This document shows positions 12,938 to 23,931 of a stretch of 64,000 bases of DNA, in pieces (position 1 is the stretch's first letter; every line of letters begins with the position of its first letter). Source of the stretch: Volvariella volvacea V23 (taxonomy: Eukaryota > Basidiomycota > Agaricomycetes > Agaricales > Pluteaceae); assembly GCA_000349905.1 (NCBI GenBank), contig KB722748.1, positions 763,370 to 827,369 on the forward strand. Reading direction: 5' to 3'. The notes beneath the pieces were generated by a model. The model saw nothing but the letters and a program-made list of their open reading frames with translations. It was not told the DNA's origin and ran no database searches. Both the position numbers and the translations under genes were made by a program.

Positions 12938-14045
12938 ATGTTTGACCCCTTCCGCATCGTTGTCGACGACAGAGACAGCCTCATCACCTACACTGGCCAA
13001 TGGTCACAATATAACGGGGCGATGTCTGAAGTGGGAAACAATGGGGACGTCTATCTGTCGACGCAGCACTACACTAGCAGTACTGGTGCATCGCTAACAT
13101 ATCCTTTCATCGGTAAGTCGCTGATCATAGAAATCCTCCACGCTCGCATCTTGAACGTTTCCAAGGCACCTCCATCGAAGTGTACGGCACAGTAAACGTC
13201 TCGACGACCGTCAATACCACTGATCCAGATTGGGAGTGCTATGTCGATGGCGAAAAGCGAGAGCGCACGAACTACACCGAGATCCCCCAAAACAACTACC
13301 TTCTCTGCGACATAGATGATCTCTCGCCAGGCGAGCATCGGCTACTCCTCAATGTCACGAGTAGCGGTCGGCCGTTCTGGCTGGATTCGCTCCGCTACAC
13401 CCCGGCACGCGACAATGCTGTGGAGTCGCCAACGGTACAAGTAAGCAACACGGTGTTCGCGATGGACTTTGATAAGTCGTGGGTGAGGAGGGGGTTGTCC
13501 AAGTACACACAGACCAAGGGTGGTGCATATCAGTACGCGTTTATTGGTGCGTCGTACTCGAGATCCTCATTTCTCTCCGCTTATCGTTGAGCTTGATAGG
13601 CTCTACGATAGCATGGTACGGCTCCTTGCTACCATATCTCGGCAATGCCTCCTCCGAAGCAACCTACTCGATTGACGGTGGAGAACCCGTCAAGTTCAAT
13701 CTTTCTATGCCCGCCGGTGCCAACCTATCGCAATTCAACCAGAAATTCTTCTGGGTCTCAGATCTCGCCACGCGTGCCCACACTTTGCAGGTCGTTTACC
13801 AGGGCTCTGAAGGGCAACTGCCGTTAACCTTGGACTACCTCTTGATCGGGGACTTTTCATTCACATCCGCATCGTCGCCGTGGGCATCTCGACCAGAACT
13901 TGCAAGAAATGTTCTCATCGCCATCATTGTTGTTGGGTCACTGACCGGTCTCTTCTTACTCGGCCTCGCAATCTTTTTATGGATAAAGCGGCGCAAGAAT
14001 CTTGAAACTGTAGAGGAGGAAAGAAAACAGCTCCTCGCTGGGTGA
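12938..14045 (+). CDS. Single-pass membrane protein with beta-sandwich-like ectodomain (paralogue 2)
   Basis: Three exons (12938-13112, 13166-13546, 13600-14045) give 333 residues. It shares the order of motifs of its neighbour: IVVDDRDSLITYTG, IEVYGT, DPDWECYVDG, PFWLDSLRYTP, then TIAWYGS, ATYSIDGGEPV and LTLDYLLIGD. A hydrophobic segment near residues 290-312 is followed by KRRKN and a tail of only about 17 residues, unlike the long tail of paralogue 1. Several N-x-S/T sites in the ectodomain suggest glycosylation. Intron positions match paralogue 1, so this is a tandem duplicate. Role unknown; a cell-surface receptor or anchor is only a guess. Confidence 0.8.
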
Positions 14046-14860
14046 CATCGCACTTCTGGCGTCCAATTGACGAGATTTTTGACTGCTCATTGGGAGGGGC
14101 TGTATATCGGACTTTGTTTTATATATGGGATTCGCATTGTATACCTGGTGGCATCCCTCCCCCACCGTTCCCTGTTGTCATCTGATCATATTCCATGTTA
14201 TCAAGTAGACTCTCATATCCTGGCTGTGTACCGTTGGTCATCATTGGCGCATCTCAGCACATGTACAGTAACTCGTGTTCACATGAGACTCGGAGTCATT
14301 GACATGACCAAAGGACACAATCATCTTTGTCGTGTACTTATATATATCGTCATCGGATACTCGAACCTCAGCCAGTCTAAAAGACGAGTCTGCTTATCCC
14401 ATTCCTACTTATACCATGCTGTTGTACAATCCCAACCTGAATGAGCCACATGACTTTACGAATGACTTGGTAGTACGAGCGCGCATACAGCGTCCTCAAG
14501 GCCAACACTCATAGTAAAGCCACTTGAAATTGGGGTGTGTTACGAGCTCAGGCTCTGCCTTCAGGACACCCGATAAATAGCATCGCTGTGGCGGTCTGTA
14601 TAAGCGGGCGTACTAAGACTACCTCCCAAAAGAGATGGATCCTGAGACTGACTGTGCCACAAACAGATATCCAAGTCGTTTTGCAACTGAAGGACTCACA
14701 ATTATTTCCTGCCTCTTCGTTCGTCTATAAAAGACGCTAAATTTTGTGTGCATGACAGTCTAGACTATAGGATGATCCCGACGGACACAGATATGGCGCG
14801 TGATAGCATGCTACAAGGACAACGGTAATTCTATCGATGGTAAGGGATTCCAAAATCCAC
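14046..14860. other. Intergenic region, no gene seen
   Basis: About 800 bp between membrane protein paralogue 2 and a cytochrome P450 relic. Only short open frames without domains are present. Confidence 0.4.
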
Positions 14861-15175
14861 TTGGTTCTCTTTTGTAGCTTGAATACAACTTGGTTGGTGA
14901 GATATTTGCTGAGCATATTCCAAAGGCGAAGAGCTGGAGCAGGCTCAAATTTCAATCTTCTTCGGGATTCCCTGATGAGATTTAGCTCCATTGCGATGCG
15001 AGCTGAGATCTTCAAGTCAAAGCAGAGAGCCCGTCACTTGGACCATATGCGAACTTGTAAATGGGCGATAAAATCTGTTCCTGATGTTGCCCAGGTTCGA
15101 GGGATCAGGTCGTCCTATGGCGGGCCATGAGTACTTGAGTATGTATAGGGTAGGTTGTAAGTGCTATAAATATAT
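14861..15175 (+). pseudogene. Cytochrome P450 relic with internal deletion
   Basis: Three blocks match the intact P450 downstream. About 14870-14985 matches the end of its exon 6, all of intron 6 and the start of exon 7 (for example GGAGCAGGCTC). About 15015-15058 matches the end of exon 11 and its donor. About 15085-15165 matches the end of intron 11, exon 12 with the heme-loop region, and the start of intron 12. Everything between exons 7 and 11 is missing, and the frame is broken. Because introns are retained, it arose by DNA duplication of the neighbouring gene or its ancestor, not by retroposition. Confidence 0.75.
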
Positions 15176-15830
15176 GAATTAGGTTTGACGATGTTTACAA
15201 TCACTGGCAAGATAACCGTAGGAACGTACGCATGCAGGGAGTCGTTGAAGCCCTGAAAGCATCTATTGACCTACTCGCTGAGACCAGATGGCGTGGCGGT
15301 TTTGAGCGGCTCGCTTTTGCTGCGTGCCGGCGAATTACCACACCTCCAGCCTGAGCATTGGTGTGTCTGAACTCGTGTCCTCAAATACCTAATCGCTTGT
15401 ATGGAATCCTTATATAATCAGTTTTGTCCTCTTTTTACGTGTAGGAGGATGGAATGGGATTGCGTGGTGGAGCGAGTATCCTCAAGAGGAAGATAAACGC
15501 GACCCTGCCGCAACCGAAAGACCCATCACCGTAAAAGACGCTGGCGACGGCCGCTGGAAATGACATACCAAAGGGCAGATTTCAAGTTCCCTTGCCCTTA
15601 CACCTGGGTAGGCCGGTCCTCGCTAGGACGAATATAGTATGCGAGCACCTTCCACTAGATGCGTGCGGCATCATTCGTTGTGTAAGTAGGACATCTGTTT
15701 TTCGTAATAAGCGATGCCTGAGTGCTGGTGGTCTGCGTACAGGTGTTCAAGATGTGGTCAAGGCGCTGTCCACCCTATCTCGGTATCTGGTTAAAGCTCA
15801 TATAGCTCTTTCTTTCAGTTTGTTGCGACG
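15176..15830 (+). other. Unrecognised protein-like fragments between P450 relic and P450 gene
   Basis: No intact gene. Two open stretches look protein-like. One, about 15183-15353, begins RFDDVYNHWQDNRR and needs a change of frame near 15285 to continue as RPDGVAVLSGSLLLRAGELP. The other, about 15445-15562, reads GGWNGIAWWSEYPQEEDKR and ends in a stop. They may be the remains of one gene unrelated to P450; I do not recognise the family. Confidence 0.25.
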
Positions 15831-18126
15831 ATGATCACCCCCATTATCGCTGTCACTTTTTCTCTAATCTGGCTTGTAGTCAGCTACTTGAATGCAAGGA
15901 AATCGAGTCTCAAAAAAGTACCTGGCCCACCATTAATATCATGGATCTATGGTATCGATCCTGTTCGCTTCACGTTGCGACATCGCTAAAGCTCTGCGCC
16001 TAAGGGCACATGGAAGATATACTCCTAACGGTCCCGTATGGGGTCAAAGATGTAGAATGGCATAAGAGATATGGTCCCGTTTATCGCATCTCTGGTGGAC
16101 TTGGGGTGCGGATCTCGATTATTGACTTCTCTGCATATTGACCTTCTCCGCCTTGTAGGAAGACCGCCTGGTCATCTCTGACCCAGTCGCTTTGAAAAGT
16201 ATCATTTCGGATATTCACACCTGGGTCAAACCCCCTGCCTTGCAAATGGCCAATAGGGCGGTAGTTGGGGATCACAGCGTGATTGCTTCTTTTGGTGAGA
16301 CCCATAGTCTACTTCACTAGAAGCAGTCGGGGTTAGTATCTTTCCATAGGGGACAACCACCGCCGAATTCGTGCAGCAATGAACCCCCTGTTCTCCGTTC
16401 GGCGAATCAGGGCTTTGGCAGACGTTCTCAGGAAAGTATCACTCGAAGTGAGTGACGTCAATTATTACAACTACGTTGTGTGTAAACGCTGTCCCCGATT
16501 AGATTGCCGATTCTTGGGAACAAAAGATCCAGTCCTCTGGTGATGCCTTTAATGTTTTACCAGAAATTCATACTGCTACCTTACGAGCGGTGGGCGAAGG
16601 TAAGGTAGTGCTCTTGGATGACTGATGGGGGACTAAGACACCCTTTCTGCGTATAGGTATCATTGGGTTTGATTTTAGCTCACACGAAGAATTTGCTCGA
16701 GGGTACCGTAATCTTCTGTAAGTTGAATGCGATTTCGGTCGGGGAGAGATTTGCTAATCACACTTCTCAAGGCGAAATGCTGGAGCAGGCTCGAAATCTA
16801 GTCTCCTTCGAGATGCTCTGATGAGGTTTATTCCTGATTGGCTAGTGCCTGTGCTCTTCAAAATAGCAATTGGGCCACTTAAACTGGTGTTGAGGCAGCG
16901 TCAAATTGCCGATGACATTGCTACTAGCCTTCTATCCGAGCGCACAGCTGCTGCCAAGCATGCAAAGCTAGACGACGAAAAAGATCTGGTCGCAGCTCTA
17001 TGTCGGTATCATCTTTTTGTGTTCTATACAATCCCTTATGGAAGTGTTCTGTACATAGTGAATATTAATGGCCAACTCCCACCATCCAGTCGCCTTTCGG
17101 AGGATGAGATTGTTGGTCAGTTTGGTACTATGAACCTTGCTGGAGAGGATACGACGGTGGGTTCCCAGATTGATGTGTGGCGACAAGGGTCTCATTCCGT
17201 GCAACTCCTAGGCGAATACCCTGGCTTGGTCACTCTATGAACTTGCCAAAAATCCCCAGTACCAAGAACGGATCAGACAAGAATTCAATGCTATTAATGC
17301 AAATGATCTGAATAGGAACCCGTCTTTATACGATCAATTGCCCTTTCTCAATGCATTTATCAAGGTCTGAGTCATCCCACAGTTTCGTTCTTCTGCGATA
17401 TGCTGACTATATGCGCCCTTGCAGGAGGTTTTAAGGTTCCATTGTGTAGTCCCCCAAACCACTCGCGCTGCTAGCCGCGATTGCGTGATCCCACTTCTCA
17501 ACCCGTTGAAACTTGAGGATGGGAGCGTGGTCAATGAGGTCGCGGTGCCCAAAGGAACAGTTGTGACTATGTCGATATCTGGCTATAACTGGTACATCCT
17601 TATCCCTTACTGACTATGAGAGCTTTTGACACTGACTGCGTGCCATAGCTCTACCGCGATATGGGGTCCAGACGCTGAGGTCTTTAGGCCATCCCGGTGG
17701 TTGGATGACAGTCAAGTGGAGAGGTCATCGCTTGGACCGTATGCGAACTTGTGAGTAATCTACTCCGTCTGTCCTTAGTCTTGATTCAGTTTCGAGGAAA
17801 TCAGGATGACCTTCTATGGGGGACCGCGAGTATGCATAGGGTAAGCCGTAACTTTTATACGTGAATATGAGCGCGTGTTCACCAGATTGATGATCGACCT
17901 TAGTTGGCGCTTCGCGTATGCATCTTTCCGCCTATCTAATCTTCCTCTTACTGACACATGTTACAGAGTACTAGAACAGCAAGTGTCTATCACAGAGTTA
18001 TTGCGCAGATTCTCGTTGGAGCTTCCTCAACCTGACACTGTCAGGTCTTCGTTTCGGTTGACTCTTGTAACAGCCAATCTGGATGGGGACCCAGAGTTAC
18101 GCCTCAAGCTTAAGCGGTTGGCCTAG
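15831..18126 (+). CDS. Cytochrome P450 monooxygenase
   Basis: Fourteen exons sum to 524 codons (523 residues). Starts are 15831, 16005, 16159, 16350, 16503, 16657, 16772, 17059, 17212, 17425, 17649, 17805, 17904 and 17967. An N-terminal membrane anchor (MITPIIAVTFSLIWLVVSYL) is followed by the proline hinge VPGPP. The oxygen-binding helix is AGEDTT at the end of exon 8. The ExxR-type motif is EVLR at the start of exon 10. The heme loop FYGGPRVCIG in exon 12 carries the axial Cys. Exon 13 is only 12 bases long and completes GWRFA after the heme Cys. All key residues are present, so it should be an active ER-anchored oxygenase. Substrate unknown. A deleted relic of the same gene lies just upstream. 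Confidence 0.9.
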
Positions 18127-18818
18127 GGGGCTGCGAAGTTGTATCGTGTTCAGACGACTTTCCATAATGGACCATGAACTCTTTATTTCGATTCCGCATT
18201 CAGCATCGCTTATGTGTTATTACAGTCCAGTTTGTTCGTCCGAGTAGTCGAGCACTTCTTCCTGTTTCCTGATTTGATGTAGATTATTAAAAATCCAGAT
18301 GAGCGAAGAAGGATGAACCATGTCCCTTTCGTGTAATGCATTGAAGGAAACTATCAGCGTGGGCAATGACTTTGAGTCTATGATGAATTGCGTACCCCAA
18401 TTCCGTTAGGCATTTTCAGCAACACTCCTCGGGGCTGAATTTCGGTAGCTATGATGGAATTGAAACCTCAGTGATACATTCGCTGCCACATGTTGAGATG
18501 CTGGGTGTGGGTTGACTACAAGGCATGTACATATATAGTAGGCAATGCGAACACGAGACACTTGGAGGCAGCGAACCTTGCAAAAATCTAAAGCCAAGCG
18601 CCGTCGGACAAATGAGTCACAGCCTTATCTATTAGCTGGCACGGCCAAAAAATTCATCTTATTTCATCACATAAAAGTACAATCACTTCAATTCACAGAA
18701 GGCAAAAGCAGTAAGAGGGAAGCATAGTAGAAACCGAGAGAAAATCAGTCGTATACGAAGCAAACTGTCAAGACAAATCAAGAAACAGAAGGCAAAAATA
18801 AAATGACAAGGCAAGTAA
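18127..18818. other. Convergent intergenic region
   Basis: About 690 bp between the 3' ends of the P450 gene (plus) and the copper-fist gene (minus). It should hold both terminators; no gene is visible. Confidence 0.4.
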
Positions 18819-20579
18819 CTAGAATATCCGCATGTCAGTCAAAGAAGAATCATACGGTCGAGTCCGATCCAAGTCATCGTAATCAACCCCGGAATCGCTT
18901 TGAGGATGGGGACTCGGCGTGTTACTCGGCGTGGAGCCCGATGAGCAACAAGAGTTTTGCATATCCGATCGAATGGCAAGATTGGGGGTCGATTGGAAGT
19001 GATGTTGCGTTATGGTTGAATACCTTGACAAGGGAATACCAGTTCGACCAGAACCAGTGCTCGGTGCGGACGTATCCTGATCGAGATCGAGGATGCCCCC
19101 AGCGGATGGATCAGGTTTTGTCGAAGACCTGGTAATGTCGAACAGTGGATCATAGATATCGAGCGAGGTGAGGGAATTTGTCGATTGGGTATCGAGATTT
19201 TCGAACGCAATCGGGGGAAGAGATCCGAGGGGGCTATAGGTAGACTGTAAAGTCTGTGGATCTGACCAATCCGATGGGTCCGCAAAATGACTACTGGCTG
19301 CAGTGTTTTGATCGTCATTGGAGGCATTAATGCCTCGAGGATTTACATCTCGAGCATCAAGGGCGTCGTTCGACAATTGGAATCCAGTCCAGCGATTGCC
19401 ATCGAGGGATGGATTGGCTTGCTCGATCTGTCGTATTAGCTCATTGAGCGCATCTTGCTCGTAGCTCATGACACCATCTGTCGGGGGCGGAAGCGATAAG
19501 ATGGTGCAGTCCAGACAGGAGATGCACGTTGATGGGTTGCTGCAGGAAAGGAAAGCGGATGGCAATGGTAAAACATGGAAACCACGATGGTGAGCACAAC
19601 CAGGACACTGGCAAGCTTCACCGCAGCCACAGTTGGAAAGGGGCAGGCCAAGATAAGGTGAACCAGCCATTGTTCCCCATTGATGGGGATTTGACTGAAG
19701 CGAGCGATTGAAGTCTGATGCGACACCCGAAGACTGGGGCTGGGGTGCAGCATACTCATGGGAGAAGTCATGGCCATAGCCCGGTCGGGGATAGGGGTTG
19801 AACATGTTCTCTGGGTGGTGGTGTGAGAATTTGTGCAGGACGGGGGACGAGGGGTTGTGGGAGATGGTCGATTGGGGCAAGGCGGGTGCTGGTGCGGGCC
19901 TGAGCGCCCGGTACCGCGCGCGAGCAAGTTCGTTCAGTTGTGTGTGCGTGGCGACGGGGGGTGTGGAGGAGAGCGCGCGCTTGGAGGTCGAGTCCCTGTG
20001 GGCGGAGGCCTTCCTGGGCGTGCAACAGGAGCAATCGCCGGCGAATCCACAAATGCAGCCCAGCGCGCTGTCTAAAGCGTTATCAGCGACCGGACGGAAG
20101 GTGTGGACGAAGCGCATAGTGGAGCATACCGCTGCGCTCAGAGTCCGAGAGGGAAGCCTCTGAGGAAGTGTGGTCATTCGCGGCCATCGCTTCCTTCATG
20201 GCTTCGGGCAAGCCATGGGGAAACGCGGCGCGTTCTGGTACGACCCCGTTGCCTAGAGTGGGAAGCGATCTTTTGGATTAGACAACAAGGGTGGGTGGGA
20301 CTAGTGGTGAACACACCTTTCTTCTGCGAGGTGTCGCCCTTTTCTGCACAGCTGCACTTGACGTGGACCTGCTTCGTTTTGCGGAGCTCCCTGCAGTGGG
20401 AGCACTGGGTGATGGGCCTGCCCTTCTTCTTGATCTCGAAGAGAGGGCGGTCTGTGTGCTTGCATGTCGAGGACCTGTGGCCCTTGATGCAGGTCTCGCT
20501 GGGGCGGGTAAGCTAGCGAGGCGGGCAGGACAGAGGCGCCTCACCATGCGTATTTCTTGTTGTCGACGAGAACCTGCAT
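18819..20579 (-). CDS. Copper-fist transcription factor (Cuf1/Mac1 type)
   Basis: Four exons read leftward (20579-20545, 20498-20317, 20252-20130, 20071-18819) and give 530 residues. The protein opens with a copper-fist domain, about residues 1-63: VLVDNKKYACETCIKGHRSS, then C-x-H, then the RPLFEIKKKGRPITQC minor-groove segment, then C-x2-C and CSC. This domain binds copper and copper-response DNA. Two Cys-rich clusters follow: CICGFAGDCSCC and, near residue 200, CGCGEACQCPGCAHH, which resembles the C-x-C-x4-C-x-C-x2-C-x2-H copper-sensing repeat of Mac1/Cuf1. The rest is low-complexity Ser/Pro/Asp-rich, as in activation regions. It likely activates copper-uptake genes when copper is scarce; that is inferred from the Cys cluster. 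No target gene is seen nearby. Confidence 0.85.
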
Positions 20580-23500
20580 GGACGGTGAGCGGAGAGAGAG
20601 AGAAGGGGATGGGATCTGACCATGCTGAGTAAGATGTGCGTTGGAGTCGGTCCAACGCGATGGCGAATGTTATTGCAGCAAGTCGACAGCGATGGGGCTG
20701 CTGTTGCGCTCAACCGTCATCGGTGGACAGACTGGAGGTATATATCGCTGCTGGCCCGTGCCTCTGCTGGTGCTCTGCAAGATCGACGCACGGGCCTCGC
20801 ACTGCCTTTTGTCCCAAGCAGCGCCAAACAACTGCCTTTTGCACGTTCTCTGCTGCGGCTCTGCCTCTCTGGGTATGTCTGATCTGACGTCATCAATCGA
20901 GAGCACAGACGGTATTTGGCCAGCTTTGCTGCGAGGCGCCATCCGTCCAGTCGTCTTCCCAACCACGTATTTGCGCGGTTTTTGCCAGAGGATGCCACTT
21001 CTGCCATCCTGCCTTCACACGCTTCTCTCGACTTATCTCGCTTGCGTGGTGGCGTCAGTTTCTCCGTTGCTGGCCCGACGTGCATCAGTGAACGAGGTCG
21101 CCGCCCCCGTCGACGTCGGGCACTCGTTGATGCCTGGACGCCATCGCGCGTTCCTGCCCCGCACCGAGGACGCCAGCTCAAGGCCCAAGCACCGGCACAA
21201 ATGCCTCGTCTTTGCTTGGATTCCCTCCCAGGCTATCACCCGTGCACGGTGTTTCCGACACTCCGTCCCTCGTGCTATTTTCAACATGTTCTCCATTTCC
21301 GCCCTCTGCACCTGCCTTCATGTGGCTTGGGTGGTATTGGACATGTACGCTCATAAAGACTCCGAAAGGAGGTTCCTCCGACTCTTTTGTTCCACCGTGC
21401 GACGTAATCCCACTTGGCCCTCGCTTTGTCTTGTTCTTATCGAACCTTTGAGCCTGCGACACTGTCGATTATAAATTAACATTCCTGGTACAGCTTGGTT
21501 TACGGTCCGGGCAATTATCAGTCATTCCCTTGTCGGACATCACCACAAGCGCACTTCCGTAATTTCAAAACGGCGCTCCACTAGGTCGGTTGCAATCTGG
21601 GTAAGAACAGCTAGTCTGAGGGGTCTCACCAAGTGATTGTGGCAGATCCACCGATCTCCGCGACACCGTCAAGGTGCACTTTGCTAACATCAACTCCATC
21701 CCGGAGATATGCCAGGATTAGTACGACCCAAGGCCCATTCTACCCTTTCCATTACGTGCTTGATTGAACTTACAGGCGAAATAACCTCATCACCTAGCAT
21801 GATGCAGCCTTTGTTTAGAGTTCCTATCGGGGAATGAATGGTAGGCATTAGTGCGAGGACATTCTTATGGCTTAACCTGGTTCGCTAACCTTCCAGCACT
21901 ATTCTGACAGGGCAAGTTAGATGGCAACGCCATTCCACACTTTATTGCCATCACATCGGTGATGTACATGCATCGCCACTGGCACGGGCACAGCCATCCT
22001 GCATGACCAGGGCATCTCGAGAAAGTGGAATATATATAGCTATAACCACAAGTAGTCTGGCAGGAGACGTGGATGGTCATCTGCACATGTGCACGCGCAT
22101 TGCAATTCATCATGTCCGAGAGAATTGTAATGCAAGATCGGCGTCAAGTGAGTCTATGGACCTCAGATCTCCAGAGATCATCGATCTAGCGTAGTGCATC
22201 ACCTTTCCTCGGTGTATCCAGTACTCAGACCTGTAACTGCTTCGAAACGACCCAATACCCTACCTGACCGGGTTCAAGGTCAAGAGTCTCCAATCCTGAG
22301 ATGACCCCCTGACCATGCCACGGGGAATAGTAAATGCAAATTGACCGGCTACTAACCATGGAGGCAGACCCGGAACGATTAGGCGATACCCCCAGAGTAC
22401 GTGTCCCTTTCCAACACTCTCAAAAATCTCAAAGCCAGTTTTCCGCCCCGTCAACTGCTCAAGAAATTCGTCTGAATGTGCCCTCCACTCCTACCCAATC
22501 TGCAAGCCGGTCTGTTGCGAGTTTCGTCGTCGCCGTCTATCTTGATGTAGAGGTCGTCTTCTGCCATGGGTGATTTTTATGGGACGTTCTGCCTTCATTC
22601 AACTGCGCGAGTCCCGCCTACGTGTTGGCACCTTTACCAGCTTTCTTTGTGACCGACGGCAGGTGTTACGACTGCGCTGGACTCCAGCCAGGATGGACTG
22701 GAGGCTGTCGTTTCTCACTCCCGCGGGACAATCTAGGATATGTCCTTCTGCTCTTAGTGGGGTTGCAGCCGGGGTTGACTAGGCCTTTAGGCAGTTGTCG
22801 TTACGAATGGCATGTGCTCTTCTCTTCTGGCGTGACTAGATTGGATCAGTGCGTAGGCGAGGAGACTGCATTAATTTCGGGAGTGGTAAGAATGCAAATG
22901 TCGTGACGCACTTTCCTGCCAGCCAGAGTGTCTAGAAAGGCCTGGATATGTTGAAGAGAAGCCAGAAGGCGGAAACAGCCCTGTATACGTGCCCTTCCTG
23001 TTGGTGGTAAACTAGTACTAGCCAATGGCAAATTTCGCGTACACGGAGGTGGGTATTGATTACTCCTGCTCGTTGACGTGGAGCGGGCAGAATATCTCAA
23101 CCTTTATTAATCGCTCCCAGCAACGCAGGTGCGATGAATCTATCCGAGGAAATGGGGACGCAGTTTGCATTTCCTTTCAACTGGGCAAGATCGATGCAGA
23201 TCCTCCTTTTACCTAACGGACCCTGTCCCATCTTCCCACCCTCGCAAAAAAGGCCTACGAAGGGGCCTTGAACAATTTGCTAGGGTTTCGTTGTCTGCTG
23301 CCAACGAGGGCTGCTATCGAAGCATGGCAGTGTAAATTGTCCGGCTACGTCCTAGGTTTACCTGCTCAAAATATCAAAATTAGCATATTGCCCTTTTAGG
23401 TACTCGCAAGACCGCCCTTACCCAATCCGCGGTGCGCCCTGTACAAGTGTTGTGGTCAAAACACCGATGGGGGTTCGTTCGACCATAACCCCCGCCAAAG

Positions 23501-23931
23501 CGGATCCTGGCATAGTACGTTGCTCCAAACCTCGTCTGGAGATTTCATCACTTTACTATATACCATACCTGCAGGCCTGAGCCGCAGGCAGACCTTGACA
23601 AGCACGGTATCAAGATGTTGGGGCGTCAGCTTGCGCTTTGCGACGGTGAACGATTTTCTTCCAACAACGGGATTTTATGCGAGTCTCGCCGACCCTACTT
23701 GTGCGATTCAGAGTGATGTATGGCTGTGCAAGGACGCCATTACGGCGAATAATATTTTCCTGCTTGTATGCTCCATCTCTATTAAAGTGGTCGCAGCGGG
23801 GAATCAGGATTTTACATTAGCCAGGAAGTGGATAAAAATTTCGATCACTTGTTCTATGGGATGAGGGGGGCTGGTATATCTAGTACAACTAGGAAAACTT
23901 TTGGAACCAAGAACCAAATGTCGAGCAACGA
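20580..23931. other. 3.3 kb stretch without a recognisable gene
   Basis: Upstream of the copper-fist start and downstream of the aminotransferase. Long but unconvincing frames exist on both strands around 20640-21475, a local GC-rich effect with no domain and no clear splice pattern. A short hairpin (CTCCAGCC / GGACTGGAG) lies near 22682-22703. The copper-fist promoter must be at the right-hand side of 20579. A non-coding RNA or a fast-evolving gene cannot be excluded. Confidence 0.4.

Noticed and set aside
20915..20935. TTTGCTGCG, similar to fungal copper-response elements, upstream of the copper-fist gene
   Set aside because: A single short match in 3.3 kb is expected by chance. Not reported as a site.
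20641..21474. A 277-codon open frame on the plus strand, overlapping others on both strands
   Set aside because: Frames are open on both strands at once because of local composition. The protein is rich in Cys, Arg and Ser with no domain, and there is no sign of introns typical of this genome.
23460..23510. GGGGGTTCGTTCGACCATAACCCCC, hairpin or tRNA-like
   Set aside because: It forms a small imperfect hairpin but lacks the rest of a cloverleaf. No RNA gene can be supported.
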